NCBI RefSeq assembly: GCF_013522925.1
Contig: NZ_JAAMQU010000002.1
Span: forward strand, 372,001 to 436,000
Direction: 5' to 3'
DNA from: Pseudomonas japonica
Lineage (GTDB): Bacteria > Pseudomonadota > Gammaproteobacteria > Pseudomonadales > Pseudomonadaceae
Length of the DNA stretch: 64,000 bases
Part shown: piece after piece, positions 9,280 through 17,676 of the stretch
How the letters are laid out: the number at the start of each line of letters is the position of its first letter
Numbering within the stretch: position 1 is the stretch's first letter
The notes under the pieces: model-generated
The model's database searches: none
Seen by the model: only the letters and a program-made list of their open reading frames with translations
Told to the model about the DNA's origin: nothing
Program-made: the position numbers and the translations under genes

Positions 9280-9963
9280 ATGCCGATCAAGGCCATCCTC
9301 ACTGACATCGAGGGCACCACCAGCGCGGTCACTTTTGTGTATGACGTGCTGTTCCCCTTCGCCGCCAGCCGCTTGCCCGGCTTCCTCCGCGAGCATCAGG
9401 CCGTGCCCACGGTTGCCGCGCAGATCGAAGCCGTGCGCGCCGAGGCAGGGGAGCCTGGTGCCGACCTCGACCAGGTAATCGAGATTCTTCTCGGCTGGAT
9501 GCGCGAGGACCGCAAAGCCACGCCGTTGAAGGCCTTGCAAGGGCAGGTTTGGCAAAAAGGTTACGAGAGCGGGGAGCTCAAAGGGCACGTGTATCCGGAT
9601 GCCGTCGCCGCGCTGAAGCAGTGGCATGCAAAGGGCTACCGTTTGTATGTCTATTCCTCAGGCTCGATCCAGGCGCAGAAGCTGATTTTCGGGTGTTCCG
9701 AAGCGGGCGACCTTACCGGTTTGTTCAGCGGATACTTCGACACCACCAGCGGTGGCAAGCGGGACGCTGAGAGCTACCGTACCATCGCCAGCGCGATCGA
9801 CGTGGCGCCGGAGCAGGTTCTGTTCCTGTCAGATGTAACCGCTGAACTGGACGCAGCGCGCAAGGCCGGGATGGTCACGTGTGGGCTGGCGCGGGAAGGG
9901 GGGCTGGAAGCAGATCACCCTGTGGTGACCAGCTTCGACCGGATCGACGTGGCGGCCTACTGA
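9280..9963 (+). CDS. mtnC: Enolase-phosphatase (acireductone synthase)
   Basis: MtnC enolises and dephosphorylates the 2,3-diketo product of MtnB to give acireductone. The 227-residue HAD-family enzyme has motif I as [14 protein letters not shown], with the second Asp replaced by Glu-Gly as in this family, motif [15 protein letters not shown], and motif III/IV in [16 protein letters not shown]. The start is the ATG at 9280 with AAGGA upstream; an earlier in-frame ATG inside mtnD is not needed. mtnA, mtnK and mtnP are not in the window. Confidence 0.95.
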   Translation: MPIKAILTDIEGTTSAVTFVYDVLFPFAASRLPGFLREHQAVPTVAAQIEAVRAEAGEPGADLDQVIEILLGWMREDRKATPLKALQGQVWQKGYESGELKGHVYPDAVAALKQWHAKGYRLYVYSSGSIQAQKLIFGCSEAGDLTGLFSGYFDTTSGGKRDAESYRTIASAIDVAPEQVLFLSDVTAELDAARKAGMVTCGLAREGGLEADHPVVTSFDRIDVAAY

Positions 9964-10066
9964 CTGGCTTGCCGCACATATAAATTCGCCGTTGGCCTAC
10001 CCACTAATACACGGCTATGGGAAGGTCAGCGGCGAAATTTGGCGACGCTTGAGCGAAAGACGTGTC

Positions 10067-10345
10067 TCAGACCGAATGGTAGGTCGGCAGCGCGAAGCGG
10101 TTCTGGCTTTGCAGCAGGTGAATGTCTGGCAGCTGGCTGACCTCACCGGCGAGGTCGCGGCGGATCGCGTTGATCACCCAAGACAGTTGTTCCGGGGTGT
10201 TGAGCTGGGAATAGGAGATGGAACGGCGGGTTTGCCGGCCGTCAGCACCGCGCAGCGTGAGCAGTACGGCACCGTCCGGGCGGGGTTGGGTGACAACGTC
10301 ATACTCGGAAAACAGGCTGGCGAATTTTTCTTGGAGAAATTCCAT
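10067..10345 (-). CDS. DUF3509-type small protein
   Basis: 92 residues beginning MEFLQEKFASLFSEYDV. The pattern TQPRPDGAVLLTLRGADGRQ, then RSISYSQLNTPEQL and VINAIRRDLAGEV, fits the DUF3509 family of small Pseudomonas proteins, whose function is unknown. The ATG at 10345 is supported by AAGGAG 7 nt upstream; an in-frame extension of eight codons is rejected. Upstream on its strand lie a sigma54-like element (10393-10408) and an Anr-like box (10412-10425). Confidence 0.75.
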   Translation of the reverse strand: MEFLQEKFASLFSEYDVVTQPRPDGAVLLTLRGADGRQTRRSISYSQLNTPEQLSWVINAIRRDLAGEVSQLPDIHLLQSQNRFALPTYHSV

Positions 10346-10392
10346 CTGGCGACTCCTTGGCATATCCAATGGGCAGGCTATGCAGAGGAGGT

Positions 10393-10408
10393 TGCAGCGA
10401 ATGTGCCA
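10393..10408 (-). promoter_or_regulatory. Possible sigma54 promoter for the DUF3509 gene
   Basis: On the minus strand the sequence reads TGGCAC-ATTCG-CTGCA, matching TGGCAC-N5-TTGCA with one mismatch and with the required GG-N10-GC spacing. Transcription would start near 10382, about 37 nt before the ATG at 10345. Inferred from motif only. Confidence 0.45.
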
Positions 10409-10411
10409 ACT

Positions 10412-10425
10412 TTGAATTAAATCAA
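10412..10425. promoter_or_regulatory. Possible Anr/FNR box
   Basis: TTGAATTAAATCAA matches the FNR/Anr consensus TTGAT-N4-ATCAA with a single mismatch. It lies just upstream of the sigma54-like element of the DUF3509 gene and about 240 bp upstream of the ankyrin gene, so it could act on either. Confidence 0.45.
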
Positions 10426-10516
10426 AAACCCTTGTTTTTCAGGCACTTGCGTCAGGAAGCATTTTTACGTAATCGTGCAAACTGCAAGGTGGGGCCTGGT
10501 GCACGATGCATTTTGC

Positions 10517-10530
10517 GTGATGAACATCAC
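10517..10530. promoter_or_regulatory. Palindromic operator candidate upstream of the ankyrin gene
   Basis: GTGATG and CATCAC arms are separated by AA, a perfect 6-bp inverted repeat about 130 bp upstream of the ankyrin ATG. The arms recall CRP/Vfr-type half sites but the spacing is shorter, so the regulator is unknown. Confidence 0.35.
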
Positions 10531-10662
10531 AGTTTGGCGGGGCGTACAACCTTTGACATCATTTTGCCCATTAATTCCGTCTTGGGCCCTTATTTACAGT
10601 GGCTGTTGACCGGTGGTTTAGCGGTGAGGAACACTGAAGCCACTGTTCAGCTGGAGCCTGTA

Positions 10663-11184
10663 ATGTCCGAAACTACTCAACCGCAGGTCATGACCGATGA
10701 CGAAGCCGCCGAATTTGCCGCTCAGGTATTCGATGTAGCGCGCAACGGTGATGCCGACACATTGCACAAGCTTCTCGAAAAAGGTTTGCCCGCCAACCTG
10801 CGTAATCAGAATGGCGACACCTTGCTGATGCTGGCCAGCTACCACGGCCACTTGGCCGCTGCGCGGGTGCTGCTGGAGGGCGGCGCCGATGCCAACATCC
10901 CCAACGACAAGAACCAGCTGCCACTGGCGGGTGCGGCCTTCAAGGGCAACCTCGACATGGCACAGCTGCTGGTGAGCCATGGCGCTCAGGTGAACGGCGC
11001 CGCGGCCGATGGCCGTACCGCCCTGATGATGGCCGCCATGTTCAACCGCACCGCCTTCGTGACCTACCTGCTAGAGCAAGGCGCGGACCTGCATGCCCGC
11101 GACATCGCCGGCGTTGACGCTCTCGGCGCCGCCCGTGCCATGGGCGCCCAGGAAACCATTGCCCAGCTGTCTTCGCTGATGTAG
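10663..11184 (+). CDS. Ankyrin repeat protein
   Basis: 173 residues with four ankyrin repeats from about residue 35: GDTLLMLASYHGHLAAARVL, then QLPLAGAAFKGNLDMAQLL, GRTALMMAAMFNRTAFVTYL and a degenerate last repeat ending in the ALGAARAMGAQETIAQL helix. Ankyrin repeats bind other proteins. Related small Pseudomonas ankyrin proteins (AnkB type) sit beside catalase genes, but no catalase gene is here. No signal peptide is seen, so it is cytoplasmic. The start at 10663 (MSETTQPQVM) has GGAG upstream; longer in-frame starts extend into the regulatory region. Confidence 0.88.
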   Translation: MSETTQPQVMTDDEAAEFAAQVFDVARNGDADTLHKLLEKGLPANLRNQNGDTLLMLASYHGHLAAARVLLEGGADANIPNDKNQLPLAGAAFKGNLDMAQLLVSHGAQVNGAAADGRTALMMAAMFNRTAFVTYLLEQGADLHARDIAGVDALGAARAMGAQETIAQLSSLM

Positions 11185-11187
11185 GCC

Positions 11188-11209
11188 GTGGGAAGCGGCG
11201 GGGCCGGCC
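11188..11209. repeat. Partial REP-type repeat
   Basis: The sequence gtgggaagcggcggggccgg matches the reverse complement of the repeat at 355-398. It begins 4 bp after the stop codon of the ankyrin gene and lacks the ctcgcgaa end found in full copies. Confidence 0.55.
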
Positions 11210-11265
11210 CCCCAGGGGGGCCAAAATGCTATGCTCCGCCGCTTTGCCACCCAGTCGAACCTTCC

Positions 11266-11799
11266 ATGCAAAGCCTTTTGACCGAACTCATCACCTGCAT
11301 CAGCTCCGGCTGCATGACCGAACAGGACATCGCCCGCATCGCCTCCGAGGCGGCGCAAGCCTACGCTGACCCGGACGCGTTTCTGGCGGCGAACCCGGAT
11401 ATCAACTACGACGACAGCTTCCCCATCCCACTTGGCGAATGGGTGGTAGTGGGTAGCCTCCCCGATACCGTGCTGTTCCAGGCAGACAGCTATCAGGAGC
11501 TGCTCGAGGAGATCATCGGGTCTTTCGGGCCAGACGTGCCGTTCAATATCAAGCCCAAGCAACTGGCCAAGGTCGAGCCGCTGGTTGCGCTCAACCGGAT
11601 TCAGATCCAGCTTTCCAGCATGAACCGCGAGATGGGCGGCTACGTGCTGCTGAACTTCAGCCGGGTGCTGGATACCGAGCTGCAGGCGGTGCTGGTTTAC
11701 AAGAACGACTTGGAGCGCGTGCTTTCCCTGTGCGAACAGGCCTGCATTCATGCGGCGCCAGCGCTGGAAGCACTCAAGGCGAGCGCCGCCACGCCGTAA
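11266..11799 (+). CDS. Conserved hypothetical protein, unknown function
   Basis: 177 residues, acidic, beginning MQSLLTELITCISSGCMTEQ. No membrane segment, signal peptide or catalytic motif is apparent. It looks like a soluble alpha/beta protein with helices at both ends. I do not recognise the family. The ATG at 11266 lacks a strong Shine-Dalgarno; in-frame sequence upstream crosses the REP fragment and is unlikely to be coding. Codon use matches its neighbours. The gene lies between the ankyrin and PLDc_N genes on the same strand. Confidence 0.7.
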   Translation: MQSLLTELITCISSGCMTEQDIARIASEAAQAYADPDAFLAANPDINYDDSFPIPLGEWVVVGSLPDTVLFQADSYQELLEEIIGSFGPDVPFNIKPKQLAKVEPLVALNRIQIQLSSMNREMGGYVLLNFSRVLDTELQAVLVYKNDLERVLSLCEQACIHAAPALEALKASAATP

Positions 11800-11856
11800 C
11801 GGAACCGCAGCCGCGGGAAGCGACCTAACGGCGGTACGTTTCCCGCGGAGTGGATC

Positions 11857-12045
11857 ATGGGCGCAACCTTCAATGGCCTGTTCGGCCTAATCGTTCTGGC
11901 CCTGGATATCTGGGCGATTCTTCACGTTCTCAAAAGCGGCGAGGAAGTGGGCATCAAAGTGCTCTGGATTCTGCTCATCGCCATTGTGCCGGTACTTGGG
12001 CTGATCATTTGGGCGATCCTCGGCCCACGGGGAAATCTTCGCTAA
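11857..12045 (+). CDS. PLDc_N domain membrane protein
   Basis: 62 residues with two hydrophobic segments, [18 protein letters not shown] and [20 protein letters not shown], ending in GPRGNLR. This is the stand-alone form of the membrane domain found before cardiolipin synthases (PLDc_N): two helices, a conserved W-A-I and a final W-x-I-L-G-P-R. It is probably an inner-membrane protein; some relatives are toxin-antitoxin-like or envelope proteins, and no partner is seen here. It starts 57 bp after the preceding gene. Confidence 0.8.
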   Translation: MGATFNGLFGLIVLALDIWAILHVLKSGEEVGIKVLWILLIAIVPVLGLIIWAILGPRGNLR

Positions 12046-12139
12046 GATCTCCCGTTCGCCATGCCGGCGCCTACGTCGTAGAATGCGCCCCTTTCTTGCG
12101 GCGGCCACGCGCCGCTGTCGATTTGCAGGGGGCATGCAT

Positions 12140-13000
12140 ATGAACGAATACCAGGAAACCCTATACGAAGGTTACGGCCAGCGTTTTCGCATGGAGAAGC
12201 TGCTGCACGAGGTGCGCACCGAGCATCAGCACCTGGTGATCTTCCAGAACCCGGTGATGGGCCGTGTGATGGCGCTGGATGGCGTGATCCAGACCACCGA
12301 AGCAGACGAATTCATCTACCACGAAATGCTCACTCACGTGCCGATCTTCGCCCATGGCGCGGCGCGTCGGGTGTTGATCATCGGTGGTGGCGACGGCGGC
12401 ATGCTTCGCGAAGTGGCCAAGCATCCCGGTGTTGAACACATCACCATGGTGGAAATCGACGGCACCGTTGTGGAGATGTGCAAGGAATTCCTGCCCAACC
12501 ACTCCAGCGGCGCGTTTGAAGACCCTCGGCTGAACCTGGTGATCGACGACGGCATGCGCTTCGTGGCCACTACCCAAGAGAAGTTCGACGTCATCATTTC
12601 GGACTCCACCGACCCCATCGGGCCGGGTGAAATTTTGTTCACCGAAAACTTTTATCAGGCATGCCATCGTTGCCTGAACGATGGCGGGATTCTGGTCACT
12701 CAGAACGGCACCCCCTTCATGCAGCTGGATGGCGTACGCACCACCGCTGGCCGCTTGCGCGGGCTGTTCACCGACTGGCATTTCTACCATGCGGCGGTTC
12801 CCACCTATATCGGTGGGGCAATGACCTTCGCGTGGGGCGCAACCCGGCCTGAATACCGCAAGCTGCCGCTGGAAACCCTGCGCGCTCGCTTCGCCGGCAG
12901 TGGCATCGTCACCCGTTACTACAACCCGGAGATCCACCTTGGCGCGTTCGCGCTGCCGCAGTACGTGCTGCAGGCAGTGAACAAGCCGAGCAACGATTGA
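12140..13000 (+). CDS. speE: Polyamine aminopropyltransferase (spermidine synthase)
   Basis: SpeE transfers an aminopropyl group from decarboxylated S-adenosylmethionine to putrescine, releasing methylthioadenosine. The 286-residue product has the family motifs [20 protein letters not shown], the nucleotide loop [18 protein letters not shown] and the active-site segment [15 protein letters not shown]. The ATG at 12140 ([10 protein letters not shown]) is 7 nt after AGGGGG; an ATG two codons earlier has no room for a ribosome site. MTA from this reaction feeds the mtn salvage pathway encoded 3 kb upstream. Confidence 0.95.
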   Translation: MNEYQETLYEGYGQRFRMEKLLHEVRTEHQHLVIFQNPVMGRVMALDGVIQTTEADEFIYHEMLTHVPIFAHGAARRVLIIGGGDGGMLREVAKHPGVEHITMVEIDGTVVEMCKEFLPNHSSGAFEDPRLNLVIDDGMRFVATTQEKFDVIISDSTDPIGPGEILFTENFYQACHRCLNDGGILVTQNGTPFMQLDGVRTTAGRLRGLFTDWHFYHAAVPTYIGGAMTFAWGATRPEYRKLPLETLRARFAGSGIVTRYYNPEIHLGAFALPQYVLQAVNKPSND

Positions 13001-13031
13001 ACGGCAAAGGTTGATCGGGTTTTGCTGACCC

Positions 13032-13072
13032 TGCAGGCGCGCCACGGCAACGGGCGCGCGCCTGCACGGAAT
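13032..13072 (+). terminator. Hairpin after speE
   Basis: An 11-bp perfect stem, tgcaggcgcgc (13032-13042) with gcgcgcctgca (13056-13066), is followed by a short cggaatttt. The T-run is weak, so termination may be partial. Confidence 0.5.
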
Positions 13073-13147
13073 TTTCACCTGTTTCACCGCAAAATCCGCG
13101 CCCGTCTCGCTTCTTAATCGCCCACCTGTACGGATACCTGACGAAAC

Positions 13148-15226
13148 ATGGCCACCCTGGATGCTCAGAGCCCGGAACGCGCGAGCACGCGCTCACTGCG
13201 CCCTTCCTTGAAATCCCACCTTGCCTACACGCTGCTCAGCGGCCTCGCCATCATGGTGCTGCTCAGCGGCCTGCGCGCTGCGCTGCTGGCGTATAACCTC
13301 GAGTCCGCAGGCGACGCCTCCACGTCCGCCTTGGTCGAAGCCTTCCTAAACGGCCTGCGCTTCGACCTTCGCCTTGTGGTGTACCTGCTGGTGCCACTGT
13401 TGCTCGCCATTCTCAGCGCCAGGGCAATGGCGGCGCGGGGCGTGTTCCGGGCCTGGCTCACCATCACCTCCAGCCTGGTGCTGTTCGCCGGGTTGCTGGA
13501 AATGGACTTCTACCGCGAGTTCCACCAGCGCCTCAACGGGCTGGTGTTCCAGTACGTGAAGGAAGACCCTAAAACGGTCATGAGCATGATCTGGTACGGC
13601 TACCCGGTGGTGCGCTACCTGCTGGCCTGGGCCTTGGTCACCTGGCTGCTCAGCCTGGTGTTCAAAGGGATCGACCGTATTACACGGCCGCGTGGCGCTG
13701 TGGTGATGGCGCGGGCCAGCGCTCCCTGGTACGGCCGCGTTGCAGTGTTCGTGGTCGTGCTGCTGGTAGCCGTGGTTGCCGTGCGCGGCACGCTGCGCCA
13801 GGGCCCGCCGCTGCGCTGGGGTGACGCCTACACCACGGATTCGAACTTCGCCAACCAGTTGGGCCTGAACGGCACCCTCACGTTGGCGACGGCGGCGAAG
13901 AGCCGGATGTCGGAGGATCGCGACAACATCTGGCAAGCGACGCTGCCTCAGGCCCAAGCCACGCGGACCGTGCGCGACATGCTGGTAACCGCCAACGAGC
14001 GCCTGATAGACACCGACAGCGCCGCGGTTCGCCGGGTGTTCACCCCACCTGCCGGTAATACCCTGCCGATCCGCAACGTGGTAGTGATCCTGCTGGAGAG
14101 CTTCGCCGGGCATTCGGTAGGCGCGCTGGGCAGCGATGCCAACATCACGCCTTACTTCGACAAGCTCAGCAAGGAAGGCCTGCTGTTCGACCACTTCTTC
14201 TCGAACGGCACCCATACCCACCAGGGCATGTTCGCCACCATGGGCTGCTTCCCGAACCTGCCGGGCTTTGAATACCTGATGCAAACCCCGGAGGGTAGCC
14301 ACAAGCTGTCGGGCTTGCCGGCCATGCTCAGCGCCCGGGATTACAACGACGTCTACGTGTACAACGGGGACTTCGCGTGGGACAACCAGTCGGGCTTCTT
14401 CAGCAACCAGGGCATGACCACTTTCATTGGCCGCGATGATTTCGTGAACCCGGTGTTCTCGGACCCTACCTGGGGCGTGTCCGACCAGGACATGTTTGCC
14501 CGCGGCAACGAAGAGCTGGACAAGCTGACCGCCCAGGGCAAGCCGTTCTATGCCTTGTTGCAATCGCTGTCCAACCACACGCCGTACGCGTTGCCCAAGG
14601 ACCTGCCGGTAGAGCCTGTAACCGGGCGCGGCAACCTGGACCAGCACCTCACCGCCATGCGCTATTCGGATTGGGCCCTGGGGCAGTTCTTCGAGAAAGC
14701 CAAGCAGTCGCCGTACTACAACCAGACGCTGTTCGTGATCGTGGGTGACCATGGCTTCGGCAACGAGCGCCAGCTGACCGAGATGGACCTGAGCCGTTTC
14801 AACGTGCCCTTGCTGTTGATCGCCCCTGGCATCCAGGACAAGTTCGGCGCGGTCAACCACACCGTGGGTACCCAGATCGACATCGTGCCCACCATCATGG
14901 GCCGCCTGGGTGGCGAGGCGCAGCACCAGTGCTGGGGCCGGGACCTGCTCAACCTGCAACAGGGCGACCAGGGCTTCGGCGTGATCAAGCCTTCGGGTAG
15001 CGAGCAGAGCGTGGCCATCGTGACCGGCGACCGCATCCTGATCGAATCCCGCGACATGGAGCCCAAGCTCTACCGCTATACGCTGGGCCACGACCCCAAG
15101 GCTGAGGTCATCCCGGAAACCGCGGACGTTCCTGCACTACGCAACAAGCTCGACGCGTTCATCCAGACGGCCACCAAGAGCCTGATGGACAACACCGCCG
15201 GCGCGGTGCAAAGCAAAACCGAGTAA
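13148..15226 (+). CDS. LTA-synthase-family membrane phosphotransferase/sulfatase
   Basis: 692 residues. Five hydrophobic segments occupy about residues 25-220, followed by a periplasmic sulfatase-fold domain. The catalytic domain shows VVILLESFAGHS (metal Glu), the nucleophile region NGTHTHQGMFATMGC (Thr), and VGDHGFGN (metal Asp-His). This is the LtaS/OpgB-like phosphoglycerol transferase architecture. In Gram-negative bacteria such enzymes modify periplasmic glucans or lipids; the substrate here is unknown. The ATG at 13148 is the first start in frame. It stands alone, with a strong terminator after it. Confidence 0.9.
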   Translation: MATLDAQSPERASTRSLRPSLKSHLAYTLLSGLAIMVLLSGLRAALLAYNLESAGDASTSALVEAFLNGLRFDLRLVVYLLVPLLLAILSARAMAARGVFRAWLTITSSLVLFAGLLEMDFYREFHQRLNGLVFQYVKEDPKTVMSMIWYGYPVVRYLLAWALVTWLLSLVFKGIDRITRPRGAVVMARASAPWYGRVAVFVVVLLVAVVAVRGTLRQGPPLRWGDAYTTDSNFANQLGLNGTLTLATAAKSRMSEDRDNIWQATLPQAQATRTVRDMLVTANERLIDTDSAAVRRVFTPPAGNTLPIRNVVVILLESFAGHSVGALGSDANITPYFDKLSKEGLLFDHFFSNGTHTHQGMFATMGCFPNLPGFEYLMQTPEGSHKLSGLPAMLSARDYNDVYVYNGDFAWDNQSGFFSNQGMTTFIGRDDFVNPVFSDPTWGVSDQDMFARGNEELDKLTAQGKPFYALLQSLSNHTPYALPKDLPVEPVTGRGNLDQHLTAMRYSDWALGQFFEKAKQSPYYNQTLFVIVGDHGFGNERQLTEMDLSRFNVPLLLIAPGIQDKFGAVNHTVGTQIDIVPTIMGRLGGEAQHQCWGRDLLNLQQGDQGFGVIKPSGSEQSVAIVTGDRILIESRDMEPKLYRYTLGHDPKAEVIPETADVPALRNKLDAFIQTATKSLMDNTAGAVQSKTE

Positions 15227-15244
15227 AACCCGCGCTCGAGTAAA

Positions 15245-15279
15245 ACAAACCCCTGCTGATGAGCGGGGGTTTGTGCTTT
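15245..15279 (+). terminator. Rho-independent terminator
   Basis: The stem acaaacccctgct (15245-15257) with agcgggggtttgt (15262-15274) has one wobble pair and a gatg loop, followed by gcttt. It lies 19 bp after the LTA-synthase-family gene. Confidence 0.8.
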
Positions 15280-15371
15280 CTGGGGTTCAGGTTGTTGGCG
15301 TTTTACCCTGTAGACCCGGCAATCTCAGCCCTTGCGGACCCGGCGAAGCCGGGGAAGGGTCACGCCACAGC

Positions 15372-15578
15372 TCAGGCGCCGTGGCACTTCTTGAATTTCT
15401 TGTTGCTGCCGCAGGGGCAAGGGTCGTTGCGGCCTACATCCTTCAAGGCGTTGCGTACTGGCTCCTGCGGCTCATGGTTGCAGTGCGGGCCGTGCACATG
15501 GCCGTGGTCATGCGCGTGGTGATCATGGTCATGGTCGTGATTGCAATCAGGGCCATGCACGTGAGGTTGTTGCGACAT
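15372..15578 (-). CDS. His-rich small protein with SEC-C zinc motif
   Basis: 68 residues in two parts. Residues 6-35 are a histidine/aspartate-rich tract ([18 protein letters not shown]) with two H-G-P-x-C-N-H boxes. The C terminus is a SEC-C motif, [20 protein letters not shown], with the C-x-C-x8-C-H zinc ligands seen at the end of SecA. I infer a metal-binding cytoplasmic protein; the role is unknown. The lipoprotein gene at 15584 is just upstream on the same strand (5-bp gap). Downstream lies a GC-rich hairpin near 15345 without a T-run. Confidence 0.85.
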   Translation of the reverse strand: MSQQPHVHGPDCNHDHDHDHHAHDHGHVHGPHCNHEPQEPVRNALKDVGRNDPCPCGSNKKFKKCHGA

Positions 15579-15583
15579 TTCTA

Positions 15584-16069
15584 CTACTCCGAAAGCAAGC
15601 CTGCGGGGGTGATTTCACCTGTTCGCCGCAGGGAAAGGTTGTGGCCGAATAATACCCCGGTGCGCAGTTCCCCCTCCAGCCGATACTGCAGCGGGCGGTT
15701 GGGGTGGCGCAGTAATTTCGCCAGCGGCTTGAGGTGCTCCCACAGGTTGGTTCGCACGTCCACTACATGGATGGCCCGGCTGTGAGCACGTACACTGAAC
15801 CAGCTGTCATCCTCACCTTCGGCCAGCAGCAGCCCTTCCAGGCTCACCTTATAGCTAAGCCCCCGGATGGGAAGATCCTCATCGTTGGGGTTGTCGATCA
15901 CGAAATGCAGGCGAAAGCGCTGCTCCAGCAACTTGGCCTTCACCACCTCAACCTGTTTGAGATGTACCTCGGGATCGTCATAATTGCCGGTAAGCCAGGT
16001 GGAGCAGCCTCCAAGCCCAAGCATCAGGGCCAGCAGAAACAACCATAGCGTGTGGTGCGCGTATCGCAT
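15584..16069 (-). CDS. LEA type 2 (WHy-domain) lipoprotein
   Basis: 161 residues. The signal peptide ends in the lipobox LGLGGC (Cys22), so the mature protein is lipid-anchored. The following domain ([40 protein letters not shown]) is the LEA14/WHy fold: the N-P-N motif after an F-x-L-H-F strand is characteristic. These proteins are linked to desiccation or stress tolerance in plants and bacteria; the bacterial role is uncertain. It precedes the His-rich SEC-C gene by 5 bp on the same strand. Confidence 0.88.
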   Translation of the reverse strand: MRYAHHTLWLFLLALMLGLGGCSTWLTGNYDDPEVHLKQVEVVKAKLLEQRFRLHFVIDNPNDEDLPIRGLSYKVSLEGLLLAEGEDDSWFSVRAHSRAIHVVDVRTNLWEHLKPLAKLLRHPNRPLQYRLEGELRTGVLFGHNLSLRRTGEITPAGLLSE

Positions 16070-16176
16070 CTACTGCCTCCGGTGGAGTGTGCACCCGCCC
16101 GAAAACCCCGGTCACGGATGCTGGTGCGAGGCTACCCTGTCAGGAAACACCGTGCCCAATTGAAGGAGAACATAAC

Positions 16177-16701
16177 ATGGCGCTGTACGAAATTGCCTTC
16201 AGCGGCGAATGCCTGCCCGGTACCTCCGTGGAAACCGTGAAGGCCAACGTCGCGCAGTTGTTCCGTGCCGACGCCGAGCGCGTTCAGCTGTTGTTCTCGG
16301 GCCGCCGGCTGATACTCAAGAGCCAGCTGGATGCAGCGGGTGCGGAGCGTTTCCGCCAGGCCTTGGAACGCGCCGGGGCGGTGGCCGAGGTGTGTGCGAT
16401 TGAACCTGTCGAAACCGTCGACCTGGCACCGCCGCCCGCTGCGGCGCCTGCTCGTGGCCCAAGGGCCAAGGTAACGCCGCGGGATAATTACATGGCGGCC
16501 TTTGTCGACGTGGACGCTCCGGCGTACGACATCGCCGAAGCCGGCGCCAGAATGCAGCCTGAAGCCCCGCCCGCCGCAGCGCCCAAGGTAGACCTCAGCC
16601 AGATGAGCCTGGCGCCGGTGGGGGCAGACCTCGGCAGCGGGAATAGCGCCCAGCCCGCACCACCGCCGCCGGATACCTCGCACCTCAAGCTCGCGCCGTA
16701 G
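16177..16701 (+). CDS. Conserved hypothetical protein with proline/alanine-rich tail
   Basis: 174 residues. The first 80 form a compact domain (MALYEIAFSGECLPG, VQLLFSGRRLILKSQLD, RFRQALERAGAVAEV), a module I have seen at the N terminus of other proteobacterial proteins, sometimes fused to membrane domains; its function is unknown. The rest is low-complexity and rich in Pro and Ala, ending DTSHLKLAP. A strong GAAGGAGAA lies upstream of the ATG at 16177. No membrane segment is seen. It converges on the YchJ gene with 4 bp between them. Confidence 0.75.
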   Translation: MALYEIAFSGECLPGTSVETVKANVAQLFRADAERVQLLFSGRRLILKSQLDAAGAERFRQALERAGAVAEVCAIEPVETVDLAPPPAAAPARGPRAKVTPRDNYMAAFVDVDAPAYDIAEAGARMQPEAPPAAAPKVDLSQMSLAPVGADLGSGNSAQPAPPPPDTSHLKLAP

Positions 16702-16705
16702 GGGC

Positions 16706-17179
16706 TCAGCCTCTGAGATAACCCGCGCAGCACTTCTTGAATTTCTCCCCGCTTGCACACGGGCACGGGTCGTTCCGGCCACTGCTCAACGGCACGGTAG
16801 GGTCGATGAAATACCAACGGCCGTCGTTCTGCACGAATGCCGAACGCTCACGGTGGCTATGCTCGCCCTCGGCGTCATACCAGCGGGCGGTGAAGGTCAC
16901 GAACGCATGCTCAGGCTTGCCGCCGATCACCTCGGCGTTCTCCACTTCCAACCCCAGCCAGGTGGCCTGCGCGCTCCATGCCGCCATGGCTTCGCGATCG
17001 AGCCCGGCCTGCTGGGCGGGGAGGGTGGTCGCGATCAGGTAATCCACCAGGCCCAACACGTAGGCGGTGTAGCGCGAGCGCATCAAGTGCTGGGCGTCCG
17101 GCGCCGAGAAGTCCCCATGGAAGCGCCCGCAACAGTCATCCAGAACGCTTCCGCTGCCGCATGGGCATACCGCTATCAT
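16706..17179 (-). CDS. YchJ-family SEC-C protein
   Basis: 157 residues with two zinc-binding Cys clusters: [17 protein letters not shown] at the N terminus and the SEC-C end [17 protein letters not shown]. The middle is the YchJ domain: [20 protein letters not shown], then [11 protein letters not shown] and [12 protein letters not shown]. It is cytoplasmic; the family has no firm function and is often called an UPF0225 protein. The start is taken at the ATG at 17179 because the preceding gene ends at 17185, leaving 5 nt; a GTG at 17191 would overlap it. Confidence 0.9.
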   Translation of the reverse strand: MIAVCPCGSGSVLDDCCGRFHGDFSAPDAQHLMRSRYTAYVLGLVDYLIATTLPAQQAGLDREAMAAWSAQATWLGLEVENAEVIGGKPEHAFVTFTARWYDAEGEHSHRERSAFVQNDGRWYFIDPTVPLSSGRNDPCPCASGEKFKKCCAGYLRG

Positions 17180-17184
17180 TTTGT

Positions 17185-17676
17185 TTACCACCAGTATTTA
17201 CCGAAGTGCTGCGGGTTGGCCCAGAAGCGAGCGTTGAGCCAATCCGGTGCCTGTTTGTATTCACGCAAATCATAGGTGAACAGCCCCAGCGTTTGCTCCC
17301 CCCGCTTGAACGTGGCGGTTTTTTGCAAGGCCAGGGCATAGAAGTCGGTTTCGCGCCAAGGGCTGGCCGCGAGGTCCGCCAGTACCGCCAGCCGGCTCGC
17401 GTTCAGGTTGCGAATACCGCCCAGCAGCTCCTGCCCGGCGCGGCGATCCAGGTGTTCCAGGCAGTCCACCACAACCGCCAGGTCGAAGCGCTCCGCAGCC
17501 AGTTCCGCCGGCAAAGCCCCCGGCAATGCGAAGCCCAGCAGCGTGTTCGGGTGGGCTTCGATAAAGGCATCCAGCGCCGGAAACCGGCTGGCGGCGACCA
17601 CCAACAGGCGCGCGGGCTGCTGCGCATCGAGCAGGGCGGCAAGCGCTTCCTGGGGGGTATGGGTCGAAACGGTCAT
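17185..17676 (-). CDS. DUF6231-family protein (methyltransferase-like)
   Basis: 163 residues: [20 protein letters not shown], a central [18 protein letters not shown] and a C terminus ending GKYWW. The VVVDCLEHL strand-helix resembles post-motif I of class I methyltransferases, but no clear SAM-binding glycine loop is present, so activity is doubtful. The start is the ATG at 17676 behind GAGGA, nine codons inside the longest frame. It is directly upstream of the YchJ gene (5-nt gap) and likely co-transcribed with it. Confidence 0.78.
   Translation of the reverse strand: MTVSTHTPQEALAALLDAQQPARLLVVAASRFPALDAFIEAHPNTLLGFALPGALPAELAAERFDLAVVVDCLEHLDRRAGQELLGGIRNLNASRLAVLADLAASPWRETDFYALALQKTATFKRGEQTLGLFTYDLREYKQAPDWLNARFWANPQHFGKYWW

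Larger units (their letters stand above)
10346..10662. other. Divergent intergenic region between the DUF3509 and ankyrin genes
   Basis: 317 bp without a supported gene. It holds the sigma54-like element at 10393-10408 and Anr-like box at 10412-10425 on the DUF3509 side, and a 14-bp palindrome GTGATGAACATCAC at 10517-10530. A TTGACA hexamer at 10553-10558 has no convincing -10 partner. The stretch is AT-richer than its neighbours, as expected for a regulatory region. Confidence 0.6.

Noticed and set aside
13346..15091. A 581-codon minus-strand frame opposite the LTA-synthase-family gene
   Set aside because: Shadow frame; the plus-strand protein has all catalytic motifs.
15320..15371. Terminator for the His-rich SEC-C gene from the ccccggcttcgccgggt stem
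   Set aside because: A stem can form but there is no T-run on the minus strand, so it was not listed as a terminator.
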